64,000 bases of DNA from an uncultured Prevotellaceae bacterium (GCA_900316445.1 ONCZ01000020.1:1-64000); one strand, 5' to 3'. Shown: positions 8,853 through 17,485, counted from the stretch's first letter. The notes: generated by a model not told the origin, from the letters alone. Translations and numbers: made by a program.

Positions 8853-10466
8853 TCACCAACGGAAACGGATGCCGAGTGGGAGCGCAATCTGTAGTGCATG
8901 CTCTGTACGATAGGTCTTGATGCTACTGCCATCGTTGAAGAAGTACTGCAAGCTGGGCTCCAAGTAAACACCAAAGTGAGGTGTGAAGTCGTATTGCAAC
9001 CCAAGTCCAAAGGATCCAGACAACTGGCAAGGCACATCAAGGGACGTTTCTTTCTGGAAAGTATTAATGCCGTTGACAATATGACTGATATCCACAGCGC
9101 TCTTGATCGGCAATTCCAGCATCATACCTGCTGATGAATAGAGGCTGAGATGAGCCATACTGTACCAACGCCAGCCAAGACGGAATGGAATACCAAGATA
9201 GTGCAGTCGTTGCTGTTCCTTAATATAGGCATTTTTGCTACCTGTACTGATGGTCGAAGCCAGTCGCGTATAACTTAGACCAGTCTCAATAGAGAGGCAC
9301 TTTGACAACTGATGGTTGAACATGATTTGTAGTGTGATAGGAAGTTTATGCTCATAGCGGGCCTCCATCATACCACTGTTGATGAGAGAGTTCTGAGCAG
9401 CGATGTTCATCAGGGATCTGGTCTCGGCATCGTCAGGAACAGAAGGAGAATTGTTCAGATAGTAGTTGTAATCTATCCAGTTGCTGAACAAGCCAGGAGC
9501 TGCTGACAAGTAGTTGTCGTCTTGTCCTATCAATCCGTTGTAAGCCAAGCTGATATTCCAAGAACGACTGGTAGAGACAAGTTCTGTTGTAAACAGTTCG
9601 TCGGCAGAGGGCAATGGAAGGTTCTGATAGACAACGGTATCTTCCCTCGTTTCAGCCTCTGTAGTCAGTGGCGTTTCTGCAGGAGTATCCATCTGCTCCT
9701 CTTGCTCTTGGTAAGGGATGCTATCTGGCAAAATGACGGTCTCTGCCTGATAACGTATGGGATGAGAGGATGGATGCTTGTTGATGGTGGCATATACAGG
9801 CTGCTCATCAGGCTTTTCCACTGGCGGTGTGGGCTGTGGTTTCGGTTTGGTCTTGCTGACGACAGCCAACTGATTTTCAGGTTCCTTATCTTTTTTCAGG
9901 AACTGCCAGATGGCCGCAGGAATTGCGATGAACAGCAACACCAGCACCCACGATTGCCTGATCAGTCGCCTCAGCATCTGCTTGGCGTGGGACAATTGAG
10001 AAGAAGATGAATGGGGCGTAATGCCTAACAATTGGCTGATCTCCTGATGCGACAATCCTTCAAAGACTGACAATCTGAACACCTGCTGATAACCTTGAGG
10101 CAATAAGGTGACGAGTGATTTCAGTTCGTTGTAGTCTGCAATATGACCTGTTTCAGTAGTATTTGGTTTCTCTTTGGCCAGTTGTTGGAGTGCAGCCAGT
10201 TCTTTGTCAGCATGCTGGCGATAGTGATAGCCCACATTCCTGACAATGGCGTACATCCAAGCCTCTAGCTTGTCTGCGTTCTCCAAGCGATCGAGTGAGG
10301 TGAAAATTACCACGAAGGCATCATGCAGCAGATCCTCTGCCACATCATCCTCTTTCGCGTATTGTTTGCAGATATTGAGCAGTTGGGGCTTGTATTGCTG
10401 ATAAAGCAGGTTCAAGGCCTGGCGTTCACCAGCCTTGCACCTGCTTATCAGTTCTGCTGCCTCCAT
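8853..10466 (-). CDS. ECF sigma factor fused to membrane helix, periplasmic linker and outer-membrane beta-barrel
   Basis: A continuous 537-residue frame. Residues 1-90 are sigma region 2 (DVAEDLLHDAFVVIF; AWMYAIVRNVGYHYRQH). Residues 115-168 are region 4 with a helix-turn-helix (LSHQEISQLLGIT...LSHAKQMLRRLI). A hydrophobic helix at 173-190 follows a basic stretch, so the sigma part should be cytoplasmic. Residues 191-300 form a Pro/Glu/Thr-rich linker, and 301-537 are beta-barrel strands ending in FRW, like an outer-membrane C-terminal signal. Bacteroides has dual-membrane-spanning anti-sigma factors (Dma) encoded beside a separate sigma gene; here the sigma itself is tethered and no anti-sigma domain is visible. 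It starts 5 bp after a lipoprotein gene and is clearly in its operon. Confidence 0.85.
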   Translation of the reverse strand: MEAAELISRCKAGERQALNLLYQQYKPQLLNICKQYAKEDDVAEDLLHDAFVVIFTSLDRLENADKLEAWMYAIVRNVGYHYRQHADKELAALQQLAKEKPNTTETGHIADYNELKSLVTLLPQGYQQVFRLSVFEGLSHQEISQLLGITPHSSSSQLSHAKQMLRRLIRQSWVLVLLFIAIPAAIWQFLKKDKEPENQLAVVSKTKPKPQPTPPVEKPDEQPVYATINKHPSSHPIRYQAETVILPDSIPYQEQEEQMDTPAETPLTTEAETREDTVVYQNLPLPSADELFTTELVSTSRSWNISLAYNGLIGQDDNYLSAAPGLFSNWIDYNYYLNNSPSVPDDAETRSLMNIAAQNSLINSGMMEARYEHKLPITLQIMFNHQLSKCLSIETGLSYTRLASTISTGSKNAYIKEQQRLHYLGIPFRLGWRWYSMAHLSLYSSAGMMLELPIKSAVDISHIVNGINTFQKETSLDVPCQLSGSFGLGLQYDFTPHFGVYLEPSLQYFFNDGSSIKTYRTEHALQIALPLGIRFRW

Positions 10467-10471
10467 TCAGG

Positions 10472-11041
10472 TCAGAATTGGAAGTCGTATTCGATCTTTG
10501 TCCTTACCTTGCCTGCCTTCTGCAAAATCTCGTACATCCGTTTCATGCCCCATTCCTGCTGTTCAGTAGTGTTGCCCTCAACACTTCCATCTTGATAGGA
10601 AAAACGAACTGCCTCAAGATTATAAAGCGACTGTCCGTTCTTGTCAGTGAACATATGGCAGAACGTCAGACCTTTGGGAAGCATACTGCTCAAGGCGCTG
10701 TTGAGCTTGGCATCAAACAGGAAGAACTCTCCTGAATAGAACTGAATGATGTATTGAGTCGGTATAGGATAAGCTTTTGACTCTATCTTTTCCGTATCCT
10801 TCATCTTAAACTCACCCGTCTCTGGGTTAACGGCAATAATGTTGTCGAGCGTCATCACATAGTCGTTGGGGATGAGGTCATACATCTGCGACCCCTCAGG
10901 ACTGACGATGGCATAGAGGGCTGTTGGGGAGTTTGCAATGACGTCACTATCACCACTACCGAAATTAGCGTCATCATCACTGCTGCAACCTACAAGCAGC
11001 AGCATCACAACACCCATCCATAAGATCAGATTCTTTCTCAT
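10472..11041 (-). CDS. lipoprotein, first gene of the tethered-sigma operon
   Basis: 189 residues with a lipoprotein signal (lipobox LLVGC followed by SSDDD, an export signal typical of Bacteroidetes surface lipoproteins). I do not recognise the rest; it is soluble-looking, with mixed alpha/beta composition and no known motif. It is transcribed from a -7 box TAAATTTG at 11060-11067 (minus strand), and its stop is 5 bp from the start of the sigma-barrel gene, so the two are translated from one mRNA. A role as ligand or plug for the barrel sensor is plausible but inferred from position only. Confidence 0.75.
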   Translation of the reverse strand: MRKNLILWMGVVMLLLVGCSSDDDANFGSGDSDVIANSPTALYAIVSPEGSQMYDLIPNDYVMTLDNIIAVNPETGEFKMKDTEKIESKAYPIPTQYIIQFYSGEFFLFDAKLNSALSSMLPKGLTFCHMFTDKNGQSLYNLEAVRFSYQDGSVEGNTTEQQEWGMKRMYEILQKAGKVRTKIEYDFQF

Positions 11042-11059
11042 ACCTTATTATATTTACTG

Positions 11060-11067
11060 CAAATTTA
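11060..11067 (-). promoter_or_regulatory. -7 box of the lipoprotein/tethered-sigma operon
   Basis: TAAATTTG on the minus strand, 18 bp before the start codon at 11041; fits TAnnTTTG. Confidence 0.5.
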
Positions 11068-11159
11068 GTCTTTTCTTCTTATATAGTGTCTCAAAAGAGG
11101 AAAAGACTGCATGAGGTGGCTACTATTTATGCTTTATTAACGAACGATGGTCGTCTTTG

Positions 11160-11240
11160 AAATGTTAAAGTTGTGTTAAAGTCCGAAAAATCGTGCAAGG
11201 TTTTGGGTATTTCTCAGTTATAGCTATGTAGGAAGTCTAC
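11160..11240 (+). promoter_or_regulatory. promoter-like segment upstream of a lipoprotein gene, inverted repeat partner of 8771-8851
   Basis: It contains two GTTAAAG words, then an AT-rich stretch, about 35 bp before the ATG at 11276. The TAnnTTTG box is not evident, so an ECF-type promoter is possible. The 49-nt core occurs in reverse orientation immediately after the sigma-barrel gene (47/49 identical). Confidence 0.5.
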
Positions 11241-11275
11241 AAATGTGAATGTTTAATCCAATAAAAAACAAAGTT

Positions 11276-11734
11276 ATGAAACAGAAAGTGTTATTAATGA
11301 TGGTTGCCATGATGATGGTGATGGCAGGCACGATGACGACGGCTTGCAGTAGTGATGATGATGTGGTTACGCCTAAGGAGCAGAACGCTGAGCAGGCTGT
11401 TACCAAAGGAAGTGAGGCGCAGCTGCCTGATGTCGGCGAGTTTATCAAGGTGATCTCTGACACGGGCTACATGCGTTACAATGCCTTTGAAGGTTGCTGG
11501 TTTATAGATACACCTCTGCCCAGTTCTGGAGATTATATTCCTATCGATGGTGGCATTTGCTACTATGTGTACAACCTGCCGGAGGAATTCAAGACATCAG
11601 GACTGATGGTGAAGTTCACTGGCGACGCCTATGAGTGCAAGGAACTCGACAAGAACGGTGACGGCTTGGAGAACATTATGGCAGGTGAAATTTACTACGA
11701 CGTAGTCATCAAAGATATCCAACTCGCAGAATAG
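11276..11734 (+). CDS. small lipoprotein of unknown function
   Basis: 152 residues from the ATG at 11276 (an in-frame ATG at 11249 would give an atypical signal). The signal peptide MKQKVLLMMVAMMMVMAG ends at Cys in TTACSSDDD, the same acidic export motif as the lipoprotein at 10472-11041. The mature part shows short conserved-looking strands (CWFIDTPLPSSGDYIPIDGG, YYVYNLPEEFK) and no motif I recognise. It stands alone between the promoter-like repeat and a strong terminator, so it is monocistronic. The shared inverted repeat suggests co-regulation with, or control by, the adjacent tethered sigma factor (inference). Confidence 0.75.
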   Translation: MKQKVLLMMVAMMMVMAGTMTTACSSDDDVVTPKEQNAEQAVTKGSEAQLPDVGEFIKVISDTGYMRYNAFEGCWFIDTPLPSSGDYIPIDGGICYYVYNLPEEFKTSGLMVKFTGDAYECKELDKNGDGLENIMAGEIYYDVVIKDIQLAE

Positions 11735-11760
11735 CCAATTGGTTCATAATTAAAGGGTGT

Positions 11761-11798
11761 GGCCGCTGTCGGAAGTGATTTCTGGCAGCGGCCTTTGC
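11761..11798 (+). terminator. intrinsic terminator
   Basis: The arms GGCCGCTG (11761-11768) and CAGCGGCC (11786-11793) are followed by a T-rich run. It lies between the lipoprotein gene and the convergent TonB receptor gene. Confidence 0.75.
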
Positions 11799-11804
11799 TT
11801 GGTT

Positions 11805-14483
11805 TTATTGTTTCTCAGCACGCTTCGACTCTGAATTGTTAAGATCGTGGCGGACTTGGCGCAGCTTCTTGCCGCCGAAGGAATAGGTAGCGGTGAGGCC
11901 GATGTAATGGGCATGATGATTGGTGTGGCTTAGATGTCTCATACTCCCAGCATAGCCGTTACCAAATTGATTATTACTGCTATAGATATTCTCGTCTGTG
12001 ACATACTGATGGAAAGGATCGTTGGCCACCAGCGACAGCCTCAGCCGATCACCCAGCATAGCGTATCGCAGGGCGAAATAGAAGTAACCATAGCTTTCTG
12101 TCTCCGTCATTTCGCGACAGTCTGAAAACCAATGCTGATAACGGGCATTCAACATGAGTGTATGCTGAGCGTTCAGATACCAGTCGGCAGAGACAGCCAT
12201 ACGCTTCCCCCATCCATAGAGATAAGATCCATCGCTAAGTGTTGAAGTCGCATCGTGATAAAACACATCTCCTTCTGCCGTTGCCATCAGATGCTCTGAC
12301 AGTTTACGCTGATAGCGCAGATAGAGACCCGTCTGATTGATGCGGCCATAGTTTTGAGGTTTGTTTTGGCAATAGCTGCTAATAGGAGCGAAATAATCGT
12401 TACCATCTCTGAGTATCTCCCAGCCCGTTTGCCAAACAACCATATTACTACCGTGACGGTGGTAGGCGCAGGCATAAAGACCATGATGGTTGTGGTAGCT
12501 CAGTTCTATGTTACTCATCCTACTTGGTCTCAACAAGGGATTACCTTCATTGTATTCATATATAGTCTTATAGACTCGGATGGGGTTGAGGTCATAGAAG
12601 TTGGGACGCTGACAGCTTGTTCCCCATGAGAAGTTGAATTGATGCCCTTCTATAGGCTTATATGAAAAACTGAACGACGGCAACCAATAATCTTTTGATT
12701 CTTTGGCATAAGGTGCCTTTTCGTCGGAAAACATATTGGCAAGATTGTCATTTGTGACTTCCTCAAAATCGATGTGTTCATAACGCAATCCAGCTTTCAT
12801 CGCAAACTTGCCCCAGTCGTGGTGGAGAGAGATGTATGCAGCCTTGGACTTTTCCTGATAATCAAGGACATTGCCGGTATAAATCATGTAAGATGTAGTA
12901 CTGCTGTTATTTACTCCGAAATCAGCCTGGTTTCTGATGGAGGTATAGGAAGCACCAGCATCAATCGTGAGGAAGTCGAATGGCAGCGTCAGATCTAATC
13001 TGGCAGAATGGATGTGATAGTCTACTTCACAAAAGAAGTCATTCCATCTTATTACGGGATATGATTCAGTAGTTCCAGAATTGTCAGAAGATACACTTGT
13101 TTTGCTATCGTCGTCTTTCTTGTAGTTCTGATAAGTAAGGCTGAGCAGTTTGCCTTTTGTGTCGAGGTGCCAGTCGCAGTAGGCAGTCAGGCTTTTGACG
13201 GTGGTGTTGTCGTTAGGATCCTGATGAGCCTCAGAAGGTGTTCTTTCTCCAATGAGGTTCACCTCTCCGCTGATGACGTTCTCAGGCCATTGGGTCTTCC
13301 ACGACAGCATGCCTCCTAATTCCAGATTCTCCGTCGGCAGATAGCGGAGCGTCAGATTCGCTGCCAGTTCTTTGTCTTTTTCCTTCGCACGAGTGTCAGA
13401 GATGAGCATAGCGCCATCCCCATAGGTGTAGGTCGCCAGGTTATCTGTCGTCTGAGTCGTGCGTCCGCCGTGGGCATCGATAGTCATGTCGAACTTCTCT
13501 GAGGCATAGCTGACTGAGCCGCTGGCACGTCCACTCCAGTCGTCGCTGATGCCGACCTCCGTACTGACATCTCCTCGCCATCCAAGTGCCTGGTCACGAC
13601 GAAGCACAATGTTAATGTAGCCGCCGCCCATCTCCATCGCATCACGGCCAGAAGGAATGGAGAGTACTTCTATCCTGTCGATGTCCTCAGAGCGCATAAT
13701 CCATAATTTCTGACGGATGGTCTCATCGCCTAAATCCGTGATACGTCCATTCAGCATAAAATGGGCTGGGCCCTTGCCGAGAATCATCGCCTGCCCGCCA
13801 GTCATCGTCACCATCGGCACGCGGCTGAGCAGTTCCTGGGCACTAAGCCCGCAGGCAAACTCATCGTTGCTGACGATATACTGCAAGCGGTCTGCCTCGT
13901 TGCGGATAACGGGCATCCGTCCATTCACTGAGACACTGCCCAGACTATAGTTCTCCATCTGCATACGGATGGTACCCACATTACCAATAGCCATCACCCG
14001 CTCTATGGTCTTGAAGCCTACACAACTGATACGCACCTTGGCACGCTCTGCCCCACAGGGAATCACGAAATCACCAGCCTCATTACTCACGCCACCACCT
14101 ATATAGGTCGTATCGGAAGGGAGAAAGAGAGTGATGTTGGCATAAGGCACAGGCTGACGGTCTGGTCCTACAAGGCGCCCCATCAGCTTCGTACGGTCTT
14201 TCTGGATACACTCCACAAGAATGTCATGCCCCTTGACAGAAACCGTAACGGGATAGAATCCGCAGACTTCACGTACAGCATCAGGCAGGGACGCCCCTCG
14301 TTTGATGGTCTTGGTGACGGTGAAGTCCTCCAGTTCATCGTAGACAAACGAGATGTCGTAGTGTTTTGTTGACTGGTCGAGTTCGATAAGAGCCTTCGAG
14401 AGCGAGGTACCCTGAAAGACATGCTGGGCATGAGCCGTAGCACAGAGGGCATATATTATAATAAGGTGTAGAATCCTTTTCAT
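11805..14483 (-). CDS. TonB-dependent outer-membrane receptor of the sigma/FecR cassette
   Basis: About 892 residues starting at ATG 14483 (a GTG three bases upstream is possible). In order: signal peptide (to TAHAQ), an STN-like signalling domain near residues 20-80 (LSKALIELDQ..YDISFVYDE), a carboxypeptidase-regulatory-like repeat near 98-175 (GRLVGPDRQPVPYANI), a plug, and a long beta-barrel. It resembles the OMP_b-brl_3 receptors. It is the third gene of an ECF sigma, FecR, receptor operon; in such systems ligand binding is relayed by the STN domain to FecR, which releases the sigma factor. The substrate cannot be told from sequence. Confidence 0.85.
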   Translation of the reverse strand: MKRILHLIIIYALCATAHAQHVFQGTSLSKALIELDQSTKHYDISFVYDELEDFTVTKTIKRGASLPDAVREVCGFYPVTVSVKGHDILVECIQKDRTKLMGRLVGPDRQPVPYANITLFLPSDTTYIGGGVSNEAGDFVIPCGAERAKVRISCVGFKTIERVMAIGNVGTIRMQMENYSLGSVSVNGRMPVIRNEADRLQYIVSNDEFACGLSAQELLSRVPMVTMTGGQAMILGKGPAHFMLNGRITDLGDETIRQKLWIMRSEDIDRIEVLSIPSGRDAMEMGGGYINIVLRRDQALGWRGDVSTEVGISDDWSGRASGSVSYASEKFDMTIDAHGGRTTQTTDNLATYTYGDGAMLISDTRAKEKDKELAANLTLRYLPTENLELGGMLSWKTQWPENVISGEVNLIGERTPSEAHQDPNDNTTVKSLTAYCDWHLDTKGKLLSLTYQNYKKDDDSKTSVSSDNSGTTESYPVIRWNDFFCEVDYHIHSARLDLTLPFDFLTIDAGASYTSIRNQADFGVNNSSTTSYMIYTGNVLDYQEKSKAAYISLHHDWGKFAMKAGLRYEHIDFEEVTNDNLANMFSDEKAPYAKESKDYWLPSFSFSYKPIEGHQFNFSWGTSCQRPNFYDLNPIRVYKTIYEYNEGNPLLRPSRMSNIELSYHNHHGLYACAYHRHGSNMVVWQTGWEILRDGNDYFAPISSYCQNKPQNYGRINQTGLYLRYQRKLSEHLMATAEGDVFYHDATSTLSDGSYLYGWGKRMAVSADWYLNAQHTLMLNARYQHWFSDCREMTETESYGYFYFALRYAMLGDRLRLSLVANDPFHQYVTDENIYSSNNQFGNGYAGSMRHLSHTNHHAHYIGLTATYSFGGKKLRQVRHDLNNSESKRAEKQ

Positions 14484-14485
14484 CA

Positions 14486-15076
14486 CTATTCTGCGATTAT
14501 CTGGTTGTCAATAAGACGGACGCTGACCTTCTCAAATCCGTTCAGCAGTTCGATGATCTGCTGAAGAGGGGCTGCGGTGTCCCATTTCGTATAGAGCCGG
14601 ATGTGGCGCGACTGCTCGTTGCGGTACTCCACGCTGACGTGATAATAGTCTGACAGTTCTTGGAGTATCTGCTGCAACTCTGCATTCTCAAAGGTGCGGA
14701 TGCTGGTGGGATCAGTCTGCGTCTGTTGGAGCGTACCTGCCTGGTGGGCCGAATTTGCGGTTCGCACCTCTTGAGTTGGGGACTCAGAATCTCCCCCAAC
14801 CACCAGCCGATAGGCCGCAAAGGCGATGCCTGACAGCATCAGGACGCCGATAAACATGGCGGCTATCCTCATGAACCTATTGCCGAGGGAAAGAATCATG
14901 GGCCGTTTCTCAGCTTTCGGCGCTTCGTCTTTCCTCAGCGCGAAACCAGCCTCTGCGCTGACCATCAGCTCGTAGTATTCCCTCATCTCTGGGTCGCTCA
15001 TCAGCTTTTGCAGCTCCTCATCCGTATAGTCTTGAGGACGCTCTGTCATCTTGAGCAGTTGTTCGATATCTTTCAT
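14486..15076 (-). CDS. FecR-family anti-sigma factor
   Basis: 196 residues with one membrane helix near residues 71-91 (MRIAAMFIGVLMLSGIAFAA). The short cytoplasmic N-terminus would bind the sigma factor. The periplasmic C-terminus has the DUF4974-like ending (LQQILQELSDYYHVSVEYRN...PLQQIIELLNGF) that contacts the STN domain of the receptor. The usual FecR core is shortened compared with typical 300-residue members. It overlaps the sigma gene by 4 bp (ATGA), and the receptor start follows at once, so all three are translationally coupled. Confidence 0.83.
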   Translation of the reverse strand: MKDIEQLLKMTERPQDYTDEELQKLMSDPEMREYYELMVSAEAGFALRKDEAPKAEKRPMILSLGNRFMRIAAMFIGVLMLSGIAFAAYRLVVGGDSESPTQEVRTANSAHQAGTLQQTQTDPTSIRTFENAELQQILQELSDYYHVSVEYRNEQSRHIRLYTKWDTAAPLQQIIELLNGFEKVSVRLIDNQIIAE

Positions 15077-15570
15077 CTTCTTGTAGGATTAAATTTCTCT
15101 TTTAATAGTCTGAGTGCCTCTGTGAGGTGCTTATAGACGCTGACCTCACTGATGCCCAGTCGTTCTGCGATCTCCCTGTACAGCAGTTCCTCGTCGAAGC
15201 GCAGCTGAAACACGCGCCAGGTCTGCTTGGAGAAGGTTCGCTCTGCATAGTCGATCATCTCCGCTATCCGTTCCCGTTCGCTTTCTGAGGAGGTAGGATC
15301 GTTGTCAGAGAGTGAGAGTCTGCGCTCCATCCGTTCACGTATCGTCAGGAGGCGGATGCGGTCCAGGCAGCGATTGCGGACAGTCACCATCAGATAGCCT
15401 TCCGGACGCTCTTCAGGCAGCACAAGTGAGCCTTCAGCCAGTCTGGCAAACACGTCGCTCACAGTGTCGCTGGCCTCATCGTCGTTCTTCAGCATCCATC
15501 GCGCCACATTGAGCATACGCTGGTAGCAGTCCTTATACAGCTGTTCTATGTCAGTCTTTACATCACTCAT
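15073..15570 (-). CDS. ECF (FecI-like) RNA polymerase sigma factor
   Basis: 165 residues. Region 2 is DDEASDTVSDVFARLAEG with VRNRCLDRIR; region 4 is TWRVFQLRFDEELLYREIAERLGISEVSVYKHLTEALR split over the usual helix-turn-helix. The length is normal for the family. It is the first gene of the sigma/FecR/receptor operon and is probably autoregulated by it. No TAnnTTTG box is obvious upstream, consistent with self-transcription (inference). Confidence 0.9.
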   Translation of the reverse strand: MSDVKTDIEQLYKDCYQRMLNVARWMLKNDDEASDTVSDVFARLAEGSLVLPEERPEGYLMVTVRNRCLDRIRLLTIRERMERRLSLSDNDPTSSESERERIAEMIDYAERTFSKQTWRVFQLRFDEELLYREIAERLGISEVSVYKHLTEALRLLKEKFNPTRR

Positions 15571-15645
15571 TTTTTTGATCTCTCTGTCTATATAACGAAT
15601 AAGGAACGCGTTTTCTTAACCCCAAAGCCAAAAAATTTTCAAAGG

Positions 15646-15931
15646 ATGACAATTATGACAAATGACGGTGTCATATTTTGGGGCACGAAACGGCTTGATT
15701 AACAGGTAAAATACGACACGAAGGTAAAAATTTTGTGGACACGATATTATTATATTGTTTATTTTAATTATATTATATATTTATATATAATATAATCTAT
15801 ATAAATAGTAAAATCATAGTCTGTTTTTTTATAAAAACCACGAATGGCACTATTTTTTAGCCTTCGTGTCGTATTGTCGTTTGTGATTCATAAGTGCAAA
15901 AAATGACACTGTCATTTGTCATAATTGTCAT
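15646..15931. repeat. large nested palindrome with AT-rich centre
   Basis: The outer arms 15646-15674 and 15903-15931 are inverted copies, 28 of 29 identical, each built of TGACAA/TGTCAT words. The inner arms 15711-15724 and 15861-15874 (ATACGACACGAAGG) are perfect inverted copies. The centre, about 15745-15835, is almost pure A/T. No ORF of note. It fills most of the 630-bp gap between the ECF sigma gene and a lipoprotein gene. Confidence 0.8.
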
Positions 15932-16007
15932 TTTTTTGCTTTCTGGCAATCTAAGCCGACAGAGCAATTATAGTTAAATTGTTTTACAAAATCAAGCTAC
16001 CCGTTTC

Positions 16008-16108
16008 AAACTCGGACTTTACTGGCAGGAAAGTGGGAGTTTCGTTAGGGGAAAGTCCCAGTTTCCCCAGTCCAAAGTCAGAGTTTCCATGGCCCAAAAT
16101 CCGAGTCC
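16008..16108. repeat. five-unit array with exact 22-bp period
   Basis: The 13-bp motif AAAGTnnnAGTTT or a close variant begins at 16008, 16030, 16052, 16074 and (degenerate) 16096, each exactly 22 bp after the last. The nine bases between motifs vary. The motif is itself an imperfect palindrome. A minus-strand open frame of 70 codons (15984-16196) crosses it, but I regard that as spurious. Confidence 0.8.
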
Positions 16109-16202
16109 TCGCAAGGTCTTGATTATCAAGCATATACATAATCGCTGAAAAGAAAGCAAAGGATTTTGAAATTTGCTTACAAAACCTTTGCATCACATTT
16201 AG

Positions 16203-16820
16203 TTATTCCACTGTGAATGGTATTCTCAGCTCGATGTCATCATTGCCTCTGGTACCACCGCCAGGGGTAGGTTCGTCAGCAATACGATACATCACATTGG
16301 ACTTAATCATAACATAGTAAGCACCTTTGGGCAGAGGTGCCACAGGTGAGAGCACGTTGGTAGAATAGGACGTTGACGAGCCATACCTGCTGTCGTGTAC
16401 ATACCTTTCATCGTAAATCCAAGAGCAGGACCAATGAAAACGGCTATGTGCTTCAACTGTTATCCATCGAAGTTCCATTGTGTAGAAAGCAGATTGGAAC
16501 GGATTCCCTACATACTCCCCATCACTGCGAAATACTGACATAACGCTCATCAGAATATCACGTTCATCTGCCATATAAAGTTTATACCCCGTGGCATTCA
16601 AGATGGTTACGTCGAAGATGATGTTCTCGCCCTCCTTGAAGGTCGTGGTCCTGTCACCTCTCTCGTTTCTCAGGCTGTAGCCGATGTCGTAGGCGTCCGA
16701 ACTAAACAAAGCCTGATTAGCCGACAACGGCTCATCTACTTCTTCATCATTGCTGCAGCTAATCATACCGACGAATATCATCAGCAAAGCTGCCATCCAA
16801 ATCCATTTGTTCTTTCTCAT
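16203..16820 (-). CDS. lipoprotein of unknown function
   Basis: About 205 residues from the ATG at 16820, whose ATGA overlaps the stop of the upstream lipoprotein gene by 4 bp; this coupling decides the start over one two codons upstream. The signal peptide ends at the lipobox GMISC followed by SNDEE. The mature protein looks like an all-beta, Ig-like domain (FKEGENIIFDVTILNATGYKLY; PLPKGAYYVMIKS). I do not recognise a named family. It is the second gene of a two-lipoprotein operon. Confidence 0.75.
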   Translation of the reverse strand: MRKNKWIWMAALLMIFVGMISCSNDEEVDEPLSANQALFSSDAYDIGYSLRNERGDRTTTFKEGENIIFDVTILNATGYKLYMADERDILMSVMSVFRSDGEYVGNPFQSAFYTMELRWITVEAHSRFHWSCSWIYDERYVHDSRYGSSTSYSTNVLSPVAPLPKGAYYVMIKSNVMYRIADEPTPGGGTRGNDDIELRIPFTVE

Positions 16821-17296
16821 ATACAATGATTTATCGCACCACTAAAATATTCTCCTATATATACTGGGGTATTGCGATAGGTGTCGTCAAACTGCCATGA
16901 GGTGTAATAGGTGTTATACCACGATTGGCCATCATCATCGCTGGCATACTGATACATGGTGTAGCCGTCTTCACCGGTCTTCTCGATGACGATCCGATAG
17001 GTAAAGGACTCTTCTGCGCCATCGAGCCAGCAGGTCAGGCGGTCGCCATTGAGGGTGTATCTGCCATGATTGACCACTTTCTTCCTGAGTCCGTCTTCCG
17101 TATTGATCATCGCGCAGACCTCAATAGTACCGTTGTTCTTGTAGACAATCAGGTCGTAATAGTTCTTTGGCATCTCATCACGCCAATACCAAGCATGACA
17201 CAACTCCGAAGCCCCCAGCCCGTCATCATCGCTACAGCCCGTCAAGGCCAGCATCAGCAGGGCAGCCATCGCATAGAAAAAGCTTTTTCTCATCAT
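16817..17296 (-). CDS. lipocalin-like lipoprotein
   Basis: 159 residues with a lipobox (LALTGC, then SDDDG). The body W..DEMPKNYYDLIVYKNNG followed by HGRYTLNGDRLTCWLDG resembles the lipocalin-like small lipoproteins common in Bacteroidetes (moderate confidence). It is the first gene of the pair and has a minus-strand -7 box TAATTTTG at 17312-17319. The role is unknown. Confidence 0.75.
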   Translation of the reverse strand: MMRKSFFYAMAALLMLALTGCSDDDGLGASELCHAWYWRDEMPKNYYDLIVYKNNGTIEVCAMINTEDGLRKKVVNHGRYTLNGDRLTCWLDGAEESFTYRIVIEKTGEDGYTMYQYASDDDGQSWYNTYYTSWQFDDTYRNTPVYIGEYFSGAINHCI

Positions 17297-17311
17297 CCTA
17301 ACGTTTTATTG

Positions 17312-17319
17312 CAAAATTA
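17312..17319 (-). promoter_or_regulatory. -7 box of the two-lipoprotein operon
   Basis: TAATTTTG on the minus strand, 16-23 bp before the start codon at 17296. Confidence 0.5.
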
Positions 17320-17485
17320 TACCTTTCTACTCTTATAACTACCAAAAGGGGAAAATCTTGGAAATGAGTCGTCCCTATTTATACTTCTTTAATACAAACG
17401 GGGCGATTATAACGGTCATTAACATTGCAATAAATAAAAGGGGAAAAATTATCCGTTCTTATGTTCTTATGTCTAAAAAAATAAG

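Noticed and set aside
14484..14486. GTG start of the TonB receptor
   Set aside because: The next codon is ATG followed by a good signal peptide; the GTG overlaps the FecR stop.
15646..16108. Replication origin (AT-rich stretch plus iteron-like repeats)
   Set aside because: No dnaA, rep or parAB gene and no DnaA boxes seen; a similar set occurs at 38926-39482, so a unique origin is unlikely.
15984..16196. 70-codon ORF on the minus strand
   Set aside because: It lies over the 22-bp repeat array, has no promoter or recognisable domain, and its residues follow the repeat.
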